A stretch of DNA of 64,000 bases from Anderseniella sp963759095 (GTDB lineage Bacteria; Pseudomonadota; Alphaproteobacteria; Rhizobiales; Aestuariivirgaceae), in the NCBI GenBank assembly GCA_963759095.1, contig CAVWYF010000029.1, positions 1-64,000 on the forward strand, read 5' to 3'. The notes under the pieces were generated by a model. That model was not told the DNA's origin. It searched no databases and saw only the letters and a program-made list of their open reading frames with translations. Positions 25,995-35,011 of the stretch are shown here, one piece after another. Each line of letters opens with the position of its first letter. Position 1 is the stretch's first letter. The position numbers and the translations under genes were made by a program.

Positions 25995-26043
25995 TTTTAA
26001 CGAACAGTTCTATATGTCATTCCAGTTGATCGTTTTAACGAAC
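25995..26043 (+). promoter_or_regulatory. Candidate operator: direct repeat ahead of the cys operon
   Basis: TTTTAACGAAC occurs at 25995-26005 and again at 26033-26043, 38 bases apart and 20 bases before the cysG start. Each copy is flanked by GTTC/GAAC half-sites that make short inverted repeats. A direct repeat this close to the start of a sulfate-assimilation operon is a likely binding site for a sulfur or cysteine regulator. Which regulator is not known. Confidence 0.5.
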
Positions 26044-26062
26044 GAACTGGAGTGACCTGATC

Positions 26063-27475
26063 ATGCGCTATTATCCGGTGTTTCTGGACCTTGAAGCAAA
26101 GACCGTCGTCATTGTCGGTGGTGGGGCTGAAGCTGCGCAGAAGCTGCGGTTGATGGCCAAGACGCCGGCGCGGATTGTTGTCATTACACCGTTTGCAGAG
26201 CGTGAACTCTCCACCGAAATCGATGCTGCCGGTGCCTGCCTTATATCGCGCGAGTTCGATGCTGATGACCTGCACGGTGCTTCGCTGGTATTTGCCTGTG
26301 GTCTGGATGAGCCTGACGAGGCGATAGTTCATGCGGCAGCGACCGACCGCAACATTCCGGTCAACGTCGTCGACAGGCACGACAAGTGCTCGTTCCTCAC
26401 CCCGTCCATCGTGGATCGCGGTTCACTCACCATCGCCATCGGCACCGAGGGGGCAGCGCCGGTTCTGGGGCAGGGCATCAAGGCCCACCTGGAAGCCATG
26501 CTGCCGCCGTCCATCGGCGCGCTGGTGGACAAGGCATCTGCCTTGCGGCCACGCGTGGCCCGCACACTGGACAAGGGCAGCCCGCGCCGCGATTTCTGGC
26601 GCTCGTTCTTCTTTGGCGGCATCCGCGCCGCTTTCGACCGCGAACCTGATACCGGCTTCGAACAGTCGGTTGATCACGCATTGTCCGGCAAAAGGCACGA
26701 GACGACCGGTTCGGTCTCTCTGGTCGGCGCCGGTCCCGGCGATGCCGACCTGTTGACACTGAAGGCTCAACGCCGCCTGCTGGATGCAGACGTGATAGTC
26801 TATGACCGTCTTGTCGGTCCCGGCATTCTGGACTATGCGCGGCGTGATGCGGAACGCATCGATGTGGGCAAGGCGCCCGGCAAGCTGTCGGTCAGCCAGA
26901 CCCGCATCAACGACATCCTGATTGAACATGCCAGTGCCGGCAAGCGCGTGGTGCGCCTGAAAGGCGGCGATCCGTATGTGTTTGGCCGTGGCGGTGAAGA
27001 ACAGGCCGCTCTTGTAGACGCCGGTATTCCGGTCGACGTGGTGCCGGGTATTACCGCAGCCGTCGCTTGTGCTGCTGCCATACGCCTGCCGCTGACCTGG
27101 CGCGGTGAAAACCGCAGCTTCACCGTGATGACCGGCACGGCCGGTGACGGCGCTGCAGACCATGACTGGGCAGCCCTCGCCAAGCCCGGCGCAGCGTTTT
27201 CCATTTATATGGGCGTGCGCCAGGCGGGTCACATACAGCGCCAGCTATTGGGGGCAGGCATTGCCGACGACACGCCCGTCGTGGTGGTCGAAAACGGCAC
27301 CCGCGCTGACCAGAAGACGGCAGTGGGCACCATCGCCACGTTGACCAGAACACTCGCCTTGGGCGCCATCAAGGGCCCGGCCATCATCTATGTCGGTCTC
27401 GACCCGGCGCGCTCCGATGTTCTGGATGCGCACATTGAGACGCAGGCCGCAGCACAAGAAAGGATCGCGTCATGA
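26063..27475 (+). CDS. cysG: Siroheme synthase (uroporphyrinogen-III methyltransferase / precorrin-2 dehydrogenase / ferrochelatase)
   Basis: The 470-residue fusion has an N-terminal precorrin-2 dehydrogenase/ferrochelatase domain starting MRYYPVFLDLEAKTVVIVGG, a NAD-binding fold, and a C-terminal methyltransferase domain with VSLVGAGPGDADLLTLKA, VVRLKGGDPYVFGRGGEE and VVPGITAAVACAA. It makes siroheme, the cofactor of sulfite reductase, from uroporphyrinogen III. It is first in the operon and overlaps DUF2849 by four bases. The pair of TTTTAACGAAC repeats upstream is the likely control site. Confidence 0.93.
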   Translation: MRYYPVFLDLEAKTVVIVGGGAEAAQKLRLMAKTPARIVVITPFAERELSTEIDAAGACLISREFDADDLHGASLVFACGLDEPDEAIVHAAATDRNIPVNVVDRHDKCSFLTPSIVDRGSLTIAIGTEGAAPVLGQGIKAHLEAMLPPSIGALVDKASALRPRVARTLDKGSPRRDFWRSFFFGGIRAAFDREPDTGFEQSVDHALSGKRHETTGSVSLVGAGPGDADLLTLKAQRRLLDADVIVYDRLVGPGILDYARRDAERIDVGKAPGKLSVSQTRINDILIEHASAGKRVVRLKGGDPYVFGRGGEEQAALVDAGIPVDVVPGITAAVACAAAIRLPLTWRGENRSFTVMTGTAGDGAADHDWAALAKPGAAFSIYMGVRQAGHIQRQLLGAGIADDTPVVVVENGTRADQKTAVGTIATLTRTLALGAIKGPAIIYVGLDPARSDVLDAHIETQAAAQERIAS

Positions 27476-27816
27476 ACGATATAACCGAAGACTGCAGTGA
27501 ATACGTTGTGACCGCCAACGAGGTGTTGTCCGGCGACACGGTGTTTCGCACGGCGGATGAAAAATGGGTGCGCGGCATTGACGATGCGACCGTGCTGAAG
27601 TGTGAGGACACCGGTTTCGTGGCGCTCGGTGAAGCGCAGAAGGATGAACACGCCAACATCGTCATGGGTGCCTATCTGGTTGAAGTGTCGCGTGAAAGCG
27701 GTGCCGTGCGCCCGGTACACATCCGCGAGCGCATCAGGGCACTGGGCCCGACGGTGCGCGCCGACCTGGCGCAAGTGGCTCAAGGATTTTCGACAAGCGA
27801 GGTTGTGGACCAATGA
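27472..27816 (+). CDS. DUF2849 protein of the sulfite reductase operon
   Basis: The 114-residue soluble protein, beginning YVVTANEVLSGDTVF after a short leader, matches the DUF2849 pattern. In alphaproteobacteria this family sits just upstream of cysI, as here, and is thought to help sulfite reductase, but no activity has been shown. Both ends overlap the neighbours by four bases (ATGA), so it is translated with cysG and cysI. Confidence 0.85.
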   Translation: MNDITEDCSEYVVTANEVLSGDTVFRTADEKWVRGIDDATVLKCEDTGFVALGEAQKDEHANIVMGAYLVEVSRESGAVRPVHIRERIRALGPTVRADLAQVAQGFSTSEVVDQ

Positions 27817-29498
27817 ACGTGCACGTGACCCCTGAACCCAACATGTACCGCTATGACGAGTTTGACCGCAAATTCGTCGATGCCCGGGTTGCCCAGTTCC
27901 GCGACCAGGTGGCGCGCCGTCTCGACGGCACCATCACCGAAGATGAATTCAAGCCGATGCGGCTGATGAACGGCCTGTACCATCAGCTTCATGCCTACAT
28001 GCTGCGGGTGGCGGTGCCGTACGGTACCATGTCATCGCGCCAGCTCAATGTACTGGCGGACATCGCCGACAAATATGATCGCGGCTATGGCCACTGGACC
28101 ACCCGCCAGAACATTCAGTACAACTGGGTCAAGCTGGAAGATACCGCTGATATCCTGGACAGGTTGGCCGGTGTCGAGATGCACGCCATCCAGACATCCG
28201 GCAACTGTATCCGTAATACCACCACCGATGCTTACGCTGGTGCGGCTGCCGATGAACTGGCCGATCCGCGCCCGGCGTGTGAGCTGATCCGGCAGTGGTC
28301 GAGCCTGCACCCGGAATTCACCTATCTGCCGCGCAAGTTCAAGATCGCGGTGACCGGATCACCGAACGACCGGGCAGCTGTGCGGGTCCACGATATCGGC
28401 CTGCGCATGCATCTGAATGAGCAGGGCGAGCGCGGCTGGGAAGTGCTGGTCGGCGGCGGGCAGGGGCGAACACCCATGGTGGCCGTGACCGTGCGTGACT
28501 GGCTGGCCGAAGCTGACCTGCTGCCCTATCTGACGGCCGTCATGCGAGTCTACAACCTGATCGGCCGGCGGGACAACAAGTACAAGGCACGCATCAAGAT
28601 CCTGGTCCACGAAATGGGCGCGGAGGCGTTTTCCGCTGCTGTGGAAAAGGAGTTTGCCGAGGCACCGAAAGATACCATCGAGGTCGACGCGCGCGAACTG
28701 GCGCGGATCTCGTCCTATTTCGCGCCACCTGCATGGGAAACTCTTGCCGCCTTCGTGCCCGAGATCGAGGAGAAGAAACTCGCTGATCGCGGTTTCCGGC
28801 AGTGGCTCGCCGCCAACACGGCTGCCCACAAGGTGCCCGGCTACACGATCGTCAATGCCTCGTTCAAGCCGACCGGCGGCATTCCCGGTGATGCCACATC
28901 AGAACAGATGCGGTCGGTGGCTGCACTTGCCGACAAGTACTCGTTCGGTGAAGTCCGCGTCACCCATGCCCAGAACCTGACCCTGCCGCATGTGCGCGCC
29001 AGGGACCTGATCGAAGTCTGGGAACAGCTTTCAGAGCAGGGCCTGGCGGAAGCCAATATCGGCCTCATCGGCGACATTATTTCCTGTCCCGGCCTGGATT
29101 ACTGCGCGCTGGCAACGGCCCGCTCGATTCCGGTGGCGCAGGAAATCTCGACCCGCTTTGCCGATATCAAGAAGCAGCATGATGTCGGGCCTTTGAAGCT
29201 GAACATATCCGGCTGCATCAATGCCTGCGGCCATCACCATGTCGGCCATATCGGCATTCTCGGCGTGGACAAGAAGGGCAAGGAATTTTACCAGATCACG
29301 CTCGGCGGCTCGTCTGCCGAAAATGCCTCGATCGGTAAAATCCTGGGGCCGGGTTTCGGTGCGGAAGAGATTACCGATGCGGTTGAAACCGTCGTCGATA
29401 CCTATCTGAACGTGCGTGAGCAGGGCGAAGAATTCCTGCAAACCTACCGCCGCTTAGGCGCGGCCCCTTTCAAGGAGGCTCTCTATGCCGGTAATTGA
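27813..29498 (+). CDS. cysI: Ferredoxin-type nitrite/sulfite reductase
   Basis: The 561-residue protein has the duplicated nitrite/sulfite reductase fold. The siroheme-[4Fe-4S] ligands are present: CPGLDYC with Cys425 and Cys431, and GCINACG with Cys468 and Cys472 (C-X5-C and C-X3-C). An N-terminal RQNIQYNWVKLED strand and QTSGNCIRNTT follow the family pattern. It reduces sulfite to sulfide with six electrons. No flavoprotein cysJ is present, so the electrons probably come from a ferredoxin; one is encoded at 31011. It overlaps DUF2849 and DUF934 by a few bases. Confidence 0.93.
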   Translation: MNVHVTPEPNMYRYDEFDRKFVDARVAQFRDQVARRLDGTITEDEFKPMRLMNGLYHQLHAYMLRVAVPYGTMSSRQLNVLADIADKYDRGYGHWTTRQNIQYNWVKLEDTADILDRLAGVEMHAIQTSGNCIRNTTTDAYAGAAADELADPRPACELIRQWSSLHPEFTYLPRKFKIAVTGSPNDRAAVRVHDIGLRMHLNEQGERGWEVLVGGGQGRTPMVAVTVRDWLAEADLLPYLTAVMRVYNLIGRRDNKYKARIKILVHEMGAEAFSAAVEKEFAEAPKDTIEVDARELARISSYFAPPAWETLAAFVPEIEEKKLADRGFRQWLAANTAAHKVPGYTIVNASFKPTGGIPGDATSEQMRSVAALADKYSFGEVRVTHAQNLTLPHVRARDLIEVWEQLSEQGLAEANIGLIGDIISCPGLDYCALATARSIPVAQEISTRFADIKKQHDVGPLKLNISGCINACGHHHVGHIGILGVDKKGKEFYQITLGGSSAENASIGKILGPGFGAEEITDAVETVVDTYLNVREQGEEFLQTYRRLGAAPFKEALYAGN

Positions 29499-30006
29499 AA
29501 ACAGCTCATTTGTTGAGGACGTCTGGACCCATCTGGATGATGGCGACAGCGCCAAGGACCGCAGCATGATCATTGTACCGCTGGTCCGGCTGGAAGAGGC
29601 GTTGGCCGACTGGCCGGCCGGTCATCGCGGCCTCGGTGTCGATGTGCCGAACGATGTCGATGTGGACCAGCTCACCCCGCATCTGGCGCGGCTTGACATT
29701 GTGACGCTGAATTTTCCCGGTTTCGCTGACGGCAGGGCGTTTTCACAGGCCCGCAGCATTCGCCACACCGGCCATTTCGGCGGCACCGTCCGCGCCCGCG
29801 GCAGCTTCCTGCCGGACCAGTACGGCTTTCTGCTGCAGTCGGGTGTCGACAGTTTCGAAGTGTCAGATCGCTTCTCGCTGGAAGAATGGGTTCGCCACGC
29901 CGACGCGGTGCCGGCAACCTATCAGCGCGACTATGCAACGGGAGGCCTGGCAACGCGCCCTTTCGCTGAAGCGGGCGCCAGGCCGGAACAGCCTCACTAC
30001 GGATAA
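29485..30006 (+). CDS. DUF934 protein of the sulfate-assimilation operon
   Basis: The 173-residue protein has LGVDVPNDVDVDQL and FPGFADGRAFSQARSIR, which is the DUF934 signature, followed by RARGSFLPDQYGFLLQSGVDSFEV. The family always accompanies cysI and cysH in proteobacteria and is assumed to help sulfite reductase or siroheme handling; its activity is unknown. Its start lies fourteen bases inside cysI, so translation is coupled. Confidence 0.88.
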   Translation: MPVIENSSFVEDVWTHLDDGDSAKDRSMIIVPLVRLEEALADWPAGHRGLGVDVPNDVDVDQLTPHLARLDIVTLNFPGFADGRAFSQARSIRHTGHFGGTVRARGSFLPDQYGFLLQSGVDSFEVSDRFSLEEWVRHADAVPATYQRDYATGGLATRPFAEAGARPEQPHYG

Positions 30007-30028
30007 CTGACAAAAGCGGTTTAAACCC

Positions 30029-30727
30029 ATGACCAAAGACCATGACCTTGCCCGTCATCATGGGCTGGAAGGCGAGGCTCTTGTCGCATCGCTGCGCCAC
30101 GAGTATTGCGACCGGCTGGCGCTGGTGTCGTCATTCGGCGCGGAATCCGTCGTGCTTCTGCATATGGTGGCCTGTGTCGATCAGGCGATACCGGTGATCT
30201 TTCTGGATACCGGCAAGCATTTCTGGCAGACCGGTTACTACCGGTCGAAGATCATTGACCTGCTGGGCCTGAAGGACGTTCGCATCATCAGGCCTCTCGC
30301 TGGTGATATTGCGCTGCTGGACCCGCAAGGCACCTTGTCCGGGACTGATCCGGATGCTTGTTGCGATGTCCGCAAGGTGCGCCCACTTGAGCTCGCTCTT
30401 GCAGGTTTCGATGCCGTGTTGTCAGGGCGCAAACGCTATCACGGCGAAAGCCGCGACCGGCTTGCCTCTGTCAGCCTTGATGGCAAGGGCAGGGTGAAGG
30501 GTGAACCCCTGGCAGGCTATGACGCAGCAACCATTGCTGGCTACCTCAAAGAACATGATCTGCCGCCTCATCCCCTGGTCGAGCAGGGGTATTTTTCAAT
30601 CGGTTGTGCAGACTGCACCCAGCGCGGCGGATCGGCCGATGATCCCAGGGCCGGGCGCTGGGCCGGGCAGGACAAGACCGAATGCGGTATTCACCAGAGT
30701 CCTTCATGCCTAAATAGAAGCGTTTGA
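30029..30727 (+). CDS. cysH: Adenylyl-sulfate reductase
   Basis: The 232-residue PAPS/APS reductase contains SSFGAESVVLLHM, the ATP-pyrophosphatase-like loop. Cys111-Cys112 and Cys193-X2-Cys196 bind a [4Fe-4S] cluster, which marks APS-type rather than PAPS-only enzymes. The catalytic cysteine is in KTECGIH at residue 219. The family normally ends there; here ten further residues are encoded by the left arm of a palindromic element that supplies the stop codon. The enzyme reduces activated sulfate to sulfite. It follows DUF934 by 22 bases. Confidence 0.92.
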   Translation: MTKDHDLARHHGLEGEALVASLRHEYCDRLALVSSFGAESVVLLHMVACVDQAIPVIFLDTGKHFWQTGYYRSKIIDLLGLKDVRIIRPLAGDIALLDPQGTLSGTDPDACCDVRKVRPLELALAGFDAVLSGRKRYHGESRDRLASVSLDGKGRVKGEPLAGYDAATIAGYLKEHDLPPHPLVEQGYFSIGCADCTQRGGSADDPRAGRWAGQDKTECGIHQSPSCLNRSV

Positions 30728-30959
30728 TGGCACCAAATCAGTTCATTCGGTTAGGCGCACAGCGAAGCGCGATGCGGTGCATCGGGCAAGCTTTGCAACA
30801 ACGCCGATGGACTGATTTGGTCCACCGAAGGCCGATTTTCTGCACCCGCTGGACAGCGTTACGTCTCCCTTGTGGTCAACCAGACCACGGCGGGAACCGT
30901 GCCTTGCCAGCGAACGCAGAAAACCGGTCAAATGCTTCTATTTAGGCATGAAGGGCTCT
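30696..30959. repeat. 264-bp palindromic element (MITE-like) behind cysH
   Basis: The 32-bp arms at 30696-30727 and 30928-30959 are inverted copies identical at 30 of 32 positions; the core of each is CCTTCATGCCTAAATAGAAG or its complement. A second, inner inverted pair is ACCAAATCAGT / ACTGATTTGGT. No intact protein is encoded. The left arm supplies the last codons and stop of cysH. The structure is that of a short non-autonomous mobile element or a large cruciform repeat. The interior shows no transposase remnant I can name. Confidence 0.7.
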
Positions 30960-31010
30960 AAGCGCCGACGGACGGTTGGTGCGCAATCACCAAGATGGAG
31001 TTTGAAGACT

Positions 31011-31343
31011 ATGGGCGTGATCAATGTGATCGACCATGAGGGCACGGCACATGAACTGGAGGCCGTTGAAGGCTGGCGGGTAATGGAAATCATTCGCGAG
31101 CACGGCCTGCCGATGGAAGGCCTGTGCGGCGGAGCCTGTGCATGCGCTACGTGCCATGTCTATGTCGACGGCGACTGGCAGGCAAAACTGCATGAACCGC
31201 GTGATGATGAAGATGCCATGCTCGACGAAGTGCCGACCGTAGCCGAGAACTCCAGGCTGTCCTGTCAGTTGATCTATTCAACCGAACTGGACGGCCTTAC
31301 CGTTAAACTGGACGAAGAACTGGCCAAGGCCAAGGCGGCCTGA
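31011..31343 (+). CDS. Adrenodoxin-type [2Fe-2S] ferredoxin
   Basis: The 110-residue protein has cysteines at 39, 45, 48 and 85 in the spacing C-X5-C-X2-C-X36-C, which ligate one [2Fe-2S] cluster. CGGACACATCHVYVDGDW is the adrenodoxin-type wording. ATG 31011 gives the usual length. It lies behind the palindromic element, just after the sulfate-reduction operon, and is a plausible electron donor to CysI, although housekeeping roles in Fe-S assembly or P450 support are also known for the family. Confidence 0.85.
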   Translation: MGVINVIDHEGTAHELEAVEGWRVMEIIREHGLPMEGLCGGACACATCHVYVDGDWQAKLHEPRDDEDAMLDEVPTVAENSRLSCQLIYSTELDGLTVKLDEELAKAKAA

Positions 31344-31355
31344 GCCACACTTCGG

Positions 31356-31784
31356 TCAGTCCAGATCTATCTTGCCGCCCCGGTTTTTCTTGATGGATCC
31401 GCGTTTGGTTTTGCTGTCCAGCCGGCGCTTCTTTGAACCCAGCGTCGGCCTGGTTGCAACTCTCCTGCGTGGAACATGCGAGGCAGCCCTGATGATCTCC
31501 TTGAGGCGGTCCAGCGCATCGCGCCGGTTGGCGTCCTGCGTGCGATGGCGGGCGGCGACCAGAATGAGTTCACCGTCATTGGTCAGCCGGCTGTCGCCAC
31601 TGTTGAGGATTTTCTCCCGCACCCGGTCGGGCAGGGACGGTGACAGGCGGACGTTGAACCGCAACTGCACGGCGGTTGAAACCTTGTTGACATTCTGCCC
31701 GCCAGGTCCGCTTGAGCGGATGAATTTTTCCTCCAGCTCATCGTCCAGGAGCCAGATACTGTTGGTGATCTGAATACGTGCCAT
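31356..31784 (-). CDS. arfB: Peptidyl-tRNA hydrolase ArfB (YaeJ-like ribosome rescue factor)
   Basis: The 142-residue protein has the catalytic GGQ motif in FIRSSGPGGQNVNKVSTAV and a long, very basic C-terminal tail (RRVATRPTLGSKKRRLDSK) that enters the empty mRNA channel of a stalled ribosome. It therefore frees stalled ribosomes by hydrolysing peptidyl-tRNA. ATG 31784 is chosen because the earlier frame extension looks unlike the family. It lies convergent with the ferredoxin gene; only thirteen bases separate it from the gst gene. Confidence 0.9.
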   Translation of the reverse strand: MARIQITNSIWLLDDELEEKFIRSSGPGGQNVNKVSTAVQLRFNVRLSPSLPDRVREKILNSGDSRLTNDGELILVAARHRTQDANRRDALDRLKEIIRAASHVPRRRVATRPTLGSKKRRLDSKTKRGSIKKNRGGKIDLD

Positions 31785-31797
31785 AATTATGCGGTCG

Positions 31798-32664
31798 CTA
31801 TGCCTCCAGCTTGTCCTGTGTCCTGGTGTCAAAGTCGCTTGCATCATGGCGCTCGCGCAGTTGCTGATCCGGCCGGCCTGATACCCGGTTTACAATTCGT
31901 CCGCGTTTTACCGCGGGGCGCACCGCAATCTGGTTATTCCAGCGCATGACATGGGTGTACTCATGCGTGCTCAGAAATTCCGCAGCTGAATAGAGCCGGT
32001 TGGCAACCAGCGCGCCATACCATGGCCAGATGGCCATGTCGGCAATCGTGTACTCATCGCCGCACATGAACTGGTTATCCGCCAGGTGCCGGTCGAGCAC
32101 GTCAAGCTGGCGTTTTACCTCCATGGCAAAACGGTCTATCGGATACTCGAGTCTTTCCGGCGCGTAGGAATAGAAGTGGCCAAAGCCGCCACCGAGATAG
32201 GGCGCGCTGCCCATTTGCCAGAACAGCCATGACAGGCATTCAGCTCTTGCAGGTGTATCGGACGGCAAAAAGGCATCAAATTTCTCTGCCAGATACAACA
32301 AGATTGCACCGGACTCGAATACTCGGGTCGGCGTCGGCGTGCTGTGATCCATCAGGGCTGGGATCTTGGAATTCGGGTTTATCCCGACAAACCCGCTGCC
32401 AAACTGATCGCCATCGCTGATCCTTATCAGGTGGGCGTCATACTCTGCGCCTGAGTGGCCAAGCGCCAGCAGTTCCTCCAGCATGACCGTGACCTTCACG
32501 CCGTTGGGAGTGGCCAGGGAATAGAGTTGTAGGGGGTGTTTTCCAATCGGCAGCACATGGTCGTGGGTCGGTCCGGCTACCGGCCGGTTCAAGCTGCCCC
32601 ACTTCCCTCCCATGTCCTGGTTCCACTTCCAGATTTTCGGCGGTGTGTACTCAGGTTTGGTCAT
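31798..32664 (-). CDS. yghU: Glutathione S-transferase family protein, YghU-like
   Basis: ATG 32664 gives 288 residues, the same length as YghU. The N-terminal extension KIWKWNQDMGGKWGSLNRP is the YghU-specific leader ahead of the thioredoxin-like domain, where LYSLATPNGVKVTVMLEEL marks the glutathione site. The helical C-terminal domain has GDEYTIADMAIWPWYGAL. These proteins bind two glutathione molecules and have disulfide-bond reductase and peroxidase activity in vitro. The gene is transcribed towards arfB. Confidence 0.9.
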   Translation of the reverse strand: MTKPEYTPPKIWKWNQDMGGKWGSLNRPVAGPTHDHVLPIGKHPLQLYSLATPNGVKVTVMLEELLALGHSGAEYDAHLIRISDGDQFGSGFVGINPNSKIPALMDHSTPTPTRVFESGAILLYLAEKFDAFLPSDTPARAECLSWLFWQMGSAPYLGGGFGHFYSYAPERLEYPIDRFAMEVKRQLDVLDRHLADNQFMCGDEYTIADMAIWPWYGALVANRLYSAAEFLSTHEYTHVMRWNNQIAVRPAVKRGRIVNRVSGRPDQQLRERHDASDFDTRTQDKLEA

Positions 32665-32811
32665 TGGTAGTTTCCAGGTTTTGAGACGTTCATTATTGTG
32701 AGGCTGGTTGGATAACACGGCAGGACTTGTGTTCATACTATGATTAAAACGGCTTGGCTTGATCTGGCCGGGCCGGGCCAAGGAACACTGGCCATACTGA
32801 AACAGCCGCTA

Positions 32812-32823
32812 GTGTAATTACAC
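32812..32823. promoter_or_regulatory. 12-bp perfect palindrome between divergent genes
   Basis: GTGTAATTACAC at 32812-32823 is a perfect palindrome lying between yghU (minus) and the hydroxylase gene (plus), about 70 bases before the latter. Its shape suits a dimeric regulator. No regulator gene adjoins it, and a 12-bp palindrome can occur by chance in this length. Confidence 0.35.
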
Positions 32824-32894
32824 ATACAACTGGATTTACCGCCGTTTCTCATGCATAAACCCGATATAAGACAGGATCAGACAGGTAGGCGGCC

Positions 32895-33719
32895 ATGGCT
32901 ACAAAACAAGCGGTTCGGAAGGTGACTTTGGGTGCACGGTTGCGGCACAAACGCGCCCGGGCCGTTCACAGGGTTGGCCATTTTGTCACCCGGGCATTGC
33001 GGAGTTTCTTTTACCGGCAGTCGCTTGTGCCCATAGTCCCGGTTTATGACAAAGACCAGTTTCCGTTGCTGAAAGATTTCGAACAGGACTGGAAGACCAT
33101 CCACGCAGAAGTTACCGAAATCCTGAAACACCGCGAAGCCGTTCCCCTGTTTCATGAAGTGTCCCCAGACCAGAGCAGCATCTCCAAGGGCAACAACTGG
33201 CGCACCTTCATTCTGTATGGCTTTGGGACCCGGCTGGACAAAAACTGTGCCAAGGCGCCGGTAACCGCGAGCCTGCTCGACAAGGTGCCGAACATTCAAA
33301 GTGCCTGGTTTTCCATCCTTGCCCCAGGATACCACATTCCGCGCCATGAAGGCGTTACATCGGGCATATTGCGCTCACACCTTGGTCTGATCGTACCCAA
33401 GGACGCAGAAAAATGCCGTATGCAGGTGGAAAATGAAGTCTGCGTATGGCGGCCCGGAGAGGCGTTTACGTTTGACGATACCTATACTCACGAAGTCTGG
33501 AACGATACCGATGAAGAGCGGGTGATCCTGATTTTTGATTTCGACCGCCCGATGCGGTTTTGGGGCAGGGTGATGAATTCAACCTTCATCAGGCTGGTCA
33601 AGCTCACCGCCTTTTACAAAGAGCCCAAAAGGCGCATGGAAAATTACGAAGAGCGGTTTGAAGCAGCAGTGCGCACTGCGGATGAGACAGTGGAAAACCT
33701 CGCCAACCTCGGCCGCTAA
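32895..33719 (+). CDS. Aspartyl/asparaginyl beta-hydroxylase family protein (LpxO-like)
   Basis: The 274-residue protein has the family's iron ligands in HIPRHEGVTSG, RSHLGLIVPKD and FDDTYTHEVWN, and the 2-oxoglutarate-binding RVILIFDFDRP. A basic, partly hydrophobic N-terminus might attach it to the membrane. Relatives hydroxylate aspartyl residues in eukaryotes and the lipid A acyl chain (LpxO) in bacteria; the second is the likelier job in a Gram-negative cell, but the sequence alone does not decide it. Confidence 0.83.
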   Translation: MATKQAVRKVTLGARLRHKRARAVHRVGHFVTRALRSFFYRQSLVPIVPVYDKDQFPLLKDFEQDWKTIHAEVTEILKHREAVPLFHEVSPDQSSISKGNNWRTFILYGFGTRLDKNCAKAPVTASLLDKVPNIQSAWFSILAPGYHIPRHEGVTSGILRSHLGLIVPKDAEKCRMQVENEVCVWRPGEAFTFDDTYTHEVWNDTDEERVILIFDFDRPMRFWGRVMNSTFIRLVKLTAFYKEPKRRMENYEERFEAAVRTADETVENLANLGR

Positions 33720-33744
33720 TTCCGATTGCCTGCCGCGCCGGTCT

Positions 33745-34824
33745 CTATTCAGCAGGCATCTGATAACCCGGTGTTGAGTGCGACAGAGCCACTTCCTCTT
33801 CGGTCATGTAGTCGGGCACGGTTTCGAACAGCGGAGATGACAGGTACCGTTCCCCGGTATCCGGCAACATGCACAGGATGACGGTGCCTTCCGGCGCTGT
33901 TTCGGCAATCTGCATGGCAATGGCAAATGTCGAGCCGCCGGAGACACCGGTGAAGATGCCTTCCTGCTGTGCCAGCTTGCGTGACCATTCCATGCCTGAA
34001 GGCCCGGCAACCGGCATCAGGTCATCATAGTATTTGCCGTCAATGGCTTCCTGCAGTACCAGCGGAATGAAATCCGGCGTCCAGCCCTGGATCGGGTGCG
34101 GTTCAAACGCCGGGTGGCTGTGCGCCGGCTGGCCGGTTTCATTGCGGCCTTGCGCCGTGCCGGAACCGATGAGCTGTGCATTGGCAGGCTCGGACAGGAT
34201 GATCTTTGTATCAGGACGTTCCTTGCGCAGGACCCGTCCCATGCCGGTAACTGTCCCGCCGGTACCATATCCGGTAACAACATAGTCCAGCCGGTCACCG
34301 TCAAAATCCGCCATGATTTCGCGCGCAGTGGTGTTCTCATGGATCTTTGCATTGGCGTCTGTTTCAAACTGGCTTGCCAGAAACCACCCGTTTGCGTCAG
34401 CCAGTTCCACCGCCTTGTTGTACATGCCGAAGCCTTTTTCAGCCTTCGGTGTCAGCACCACCTTGGCACCGAGAAACCGCATCAGCTTGCGCCGCTCAAC
34501 TGAAAAGCTCTCCGCCATTGTAACCACCAGCGGATAGCCCTTGGCGGCACACACCATGGCCAGGCCAATACCGGTATTGCCACTGGTTGCCTCGACAACA
34601 GTCTGGCCCGGCTTCAATGCACCCGAGCTTTCGGCTTCTTCGATGATCGACACGGCGAGACGGTCCTTTACCGATGCTGCCGGGTTGAAAGCTTCGGCCT
34701 TTACATAGAGCCTGACGCCCTTGGGAGCCAGCCGGTTGATACGTATGCAGGGCGTGTCTCCGATCGTGTCCAGAATGGTGTCATACAGTTGGCCGCGGCC
34801 CTTGGTTGTGCGTGATGATGTCAT
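33745..34824 (-). CDS. cysK: Cysteine synthase (O-acetylserine sulfhydrylase)
   Basis: The 359-residue PLP enzyme has the lysine in NPAASVKDRLAV (Lys53), the sulfate-binding EATSGNTGIGLAM and the GGTVTGMGRVL phosphate loop. It joins sulfide from CysI to O-acetylserine, closing the sulfate-assimilation route encoded 4 kb upstream. A tail of about 30 residues after the normal fold (SSPLFETVPDYMTEEEVAL) is seen in some alphaproteobacterial members. It is transcribed away from the AEC gene, with 187 bases between them. Confidence 0.9.
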   Translation of the reverse strand: MTSSRTTKGRGQLYDTILDTIGDTPCIRINRLAPKGVRLYVKAEAFNPAASVKDRLAVSIIEEAESSGALKPGQTVVEATSGNTGIGLAMVCAAKGYPLVVTMAESFSVERRKLMRFLGAKVVLTPKAEKGFGMYNKAVELADANGWFLASQFETDANAKIHENTTAREIMADFDGDRLDYVVTGYGTGGTVTGMGRVLRKERPDTKIILSEPANAQLIGSGTAQGRNETGQPAHSHPAFEPHPIQGWTPDFIPLVLQEAIDGKYYDDLMPVAGPSGMEWSRKLAQQEGIFTGVSGGSTFAIAMQIAETAPEGTVILCMLPDTGERYLSSPLFETVPDYMTEEEVALSHSTPGYQMPAE

Positions 34825-35011
34825 GGATCGGGTCTCTCGAAACGGGGTTTGATAATTGTTCTAACGATGATCCTATCAGCCCTACCTCACAAGGCCAATG
34901 TGGAAACGTGAAACGCATCAGGGGGTTGCAACCTGTGCGTTTGCAAGTTTCCGGTGTTTCGCTTAAGGCTCTGGCCCTCATCTTTGTTTTGCAACGCCGG
35001 ACTGCTCGCGC

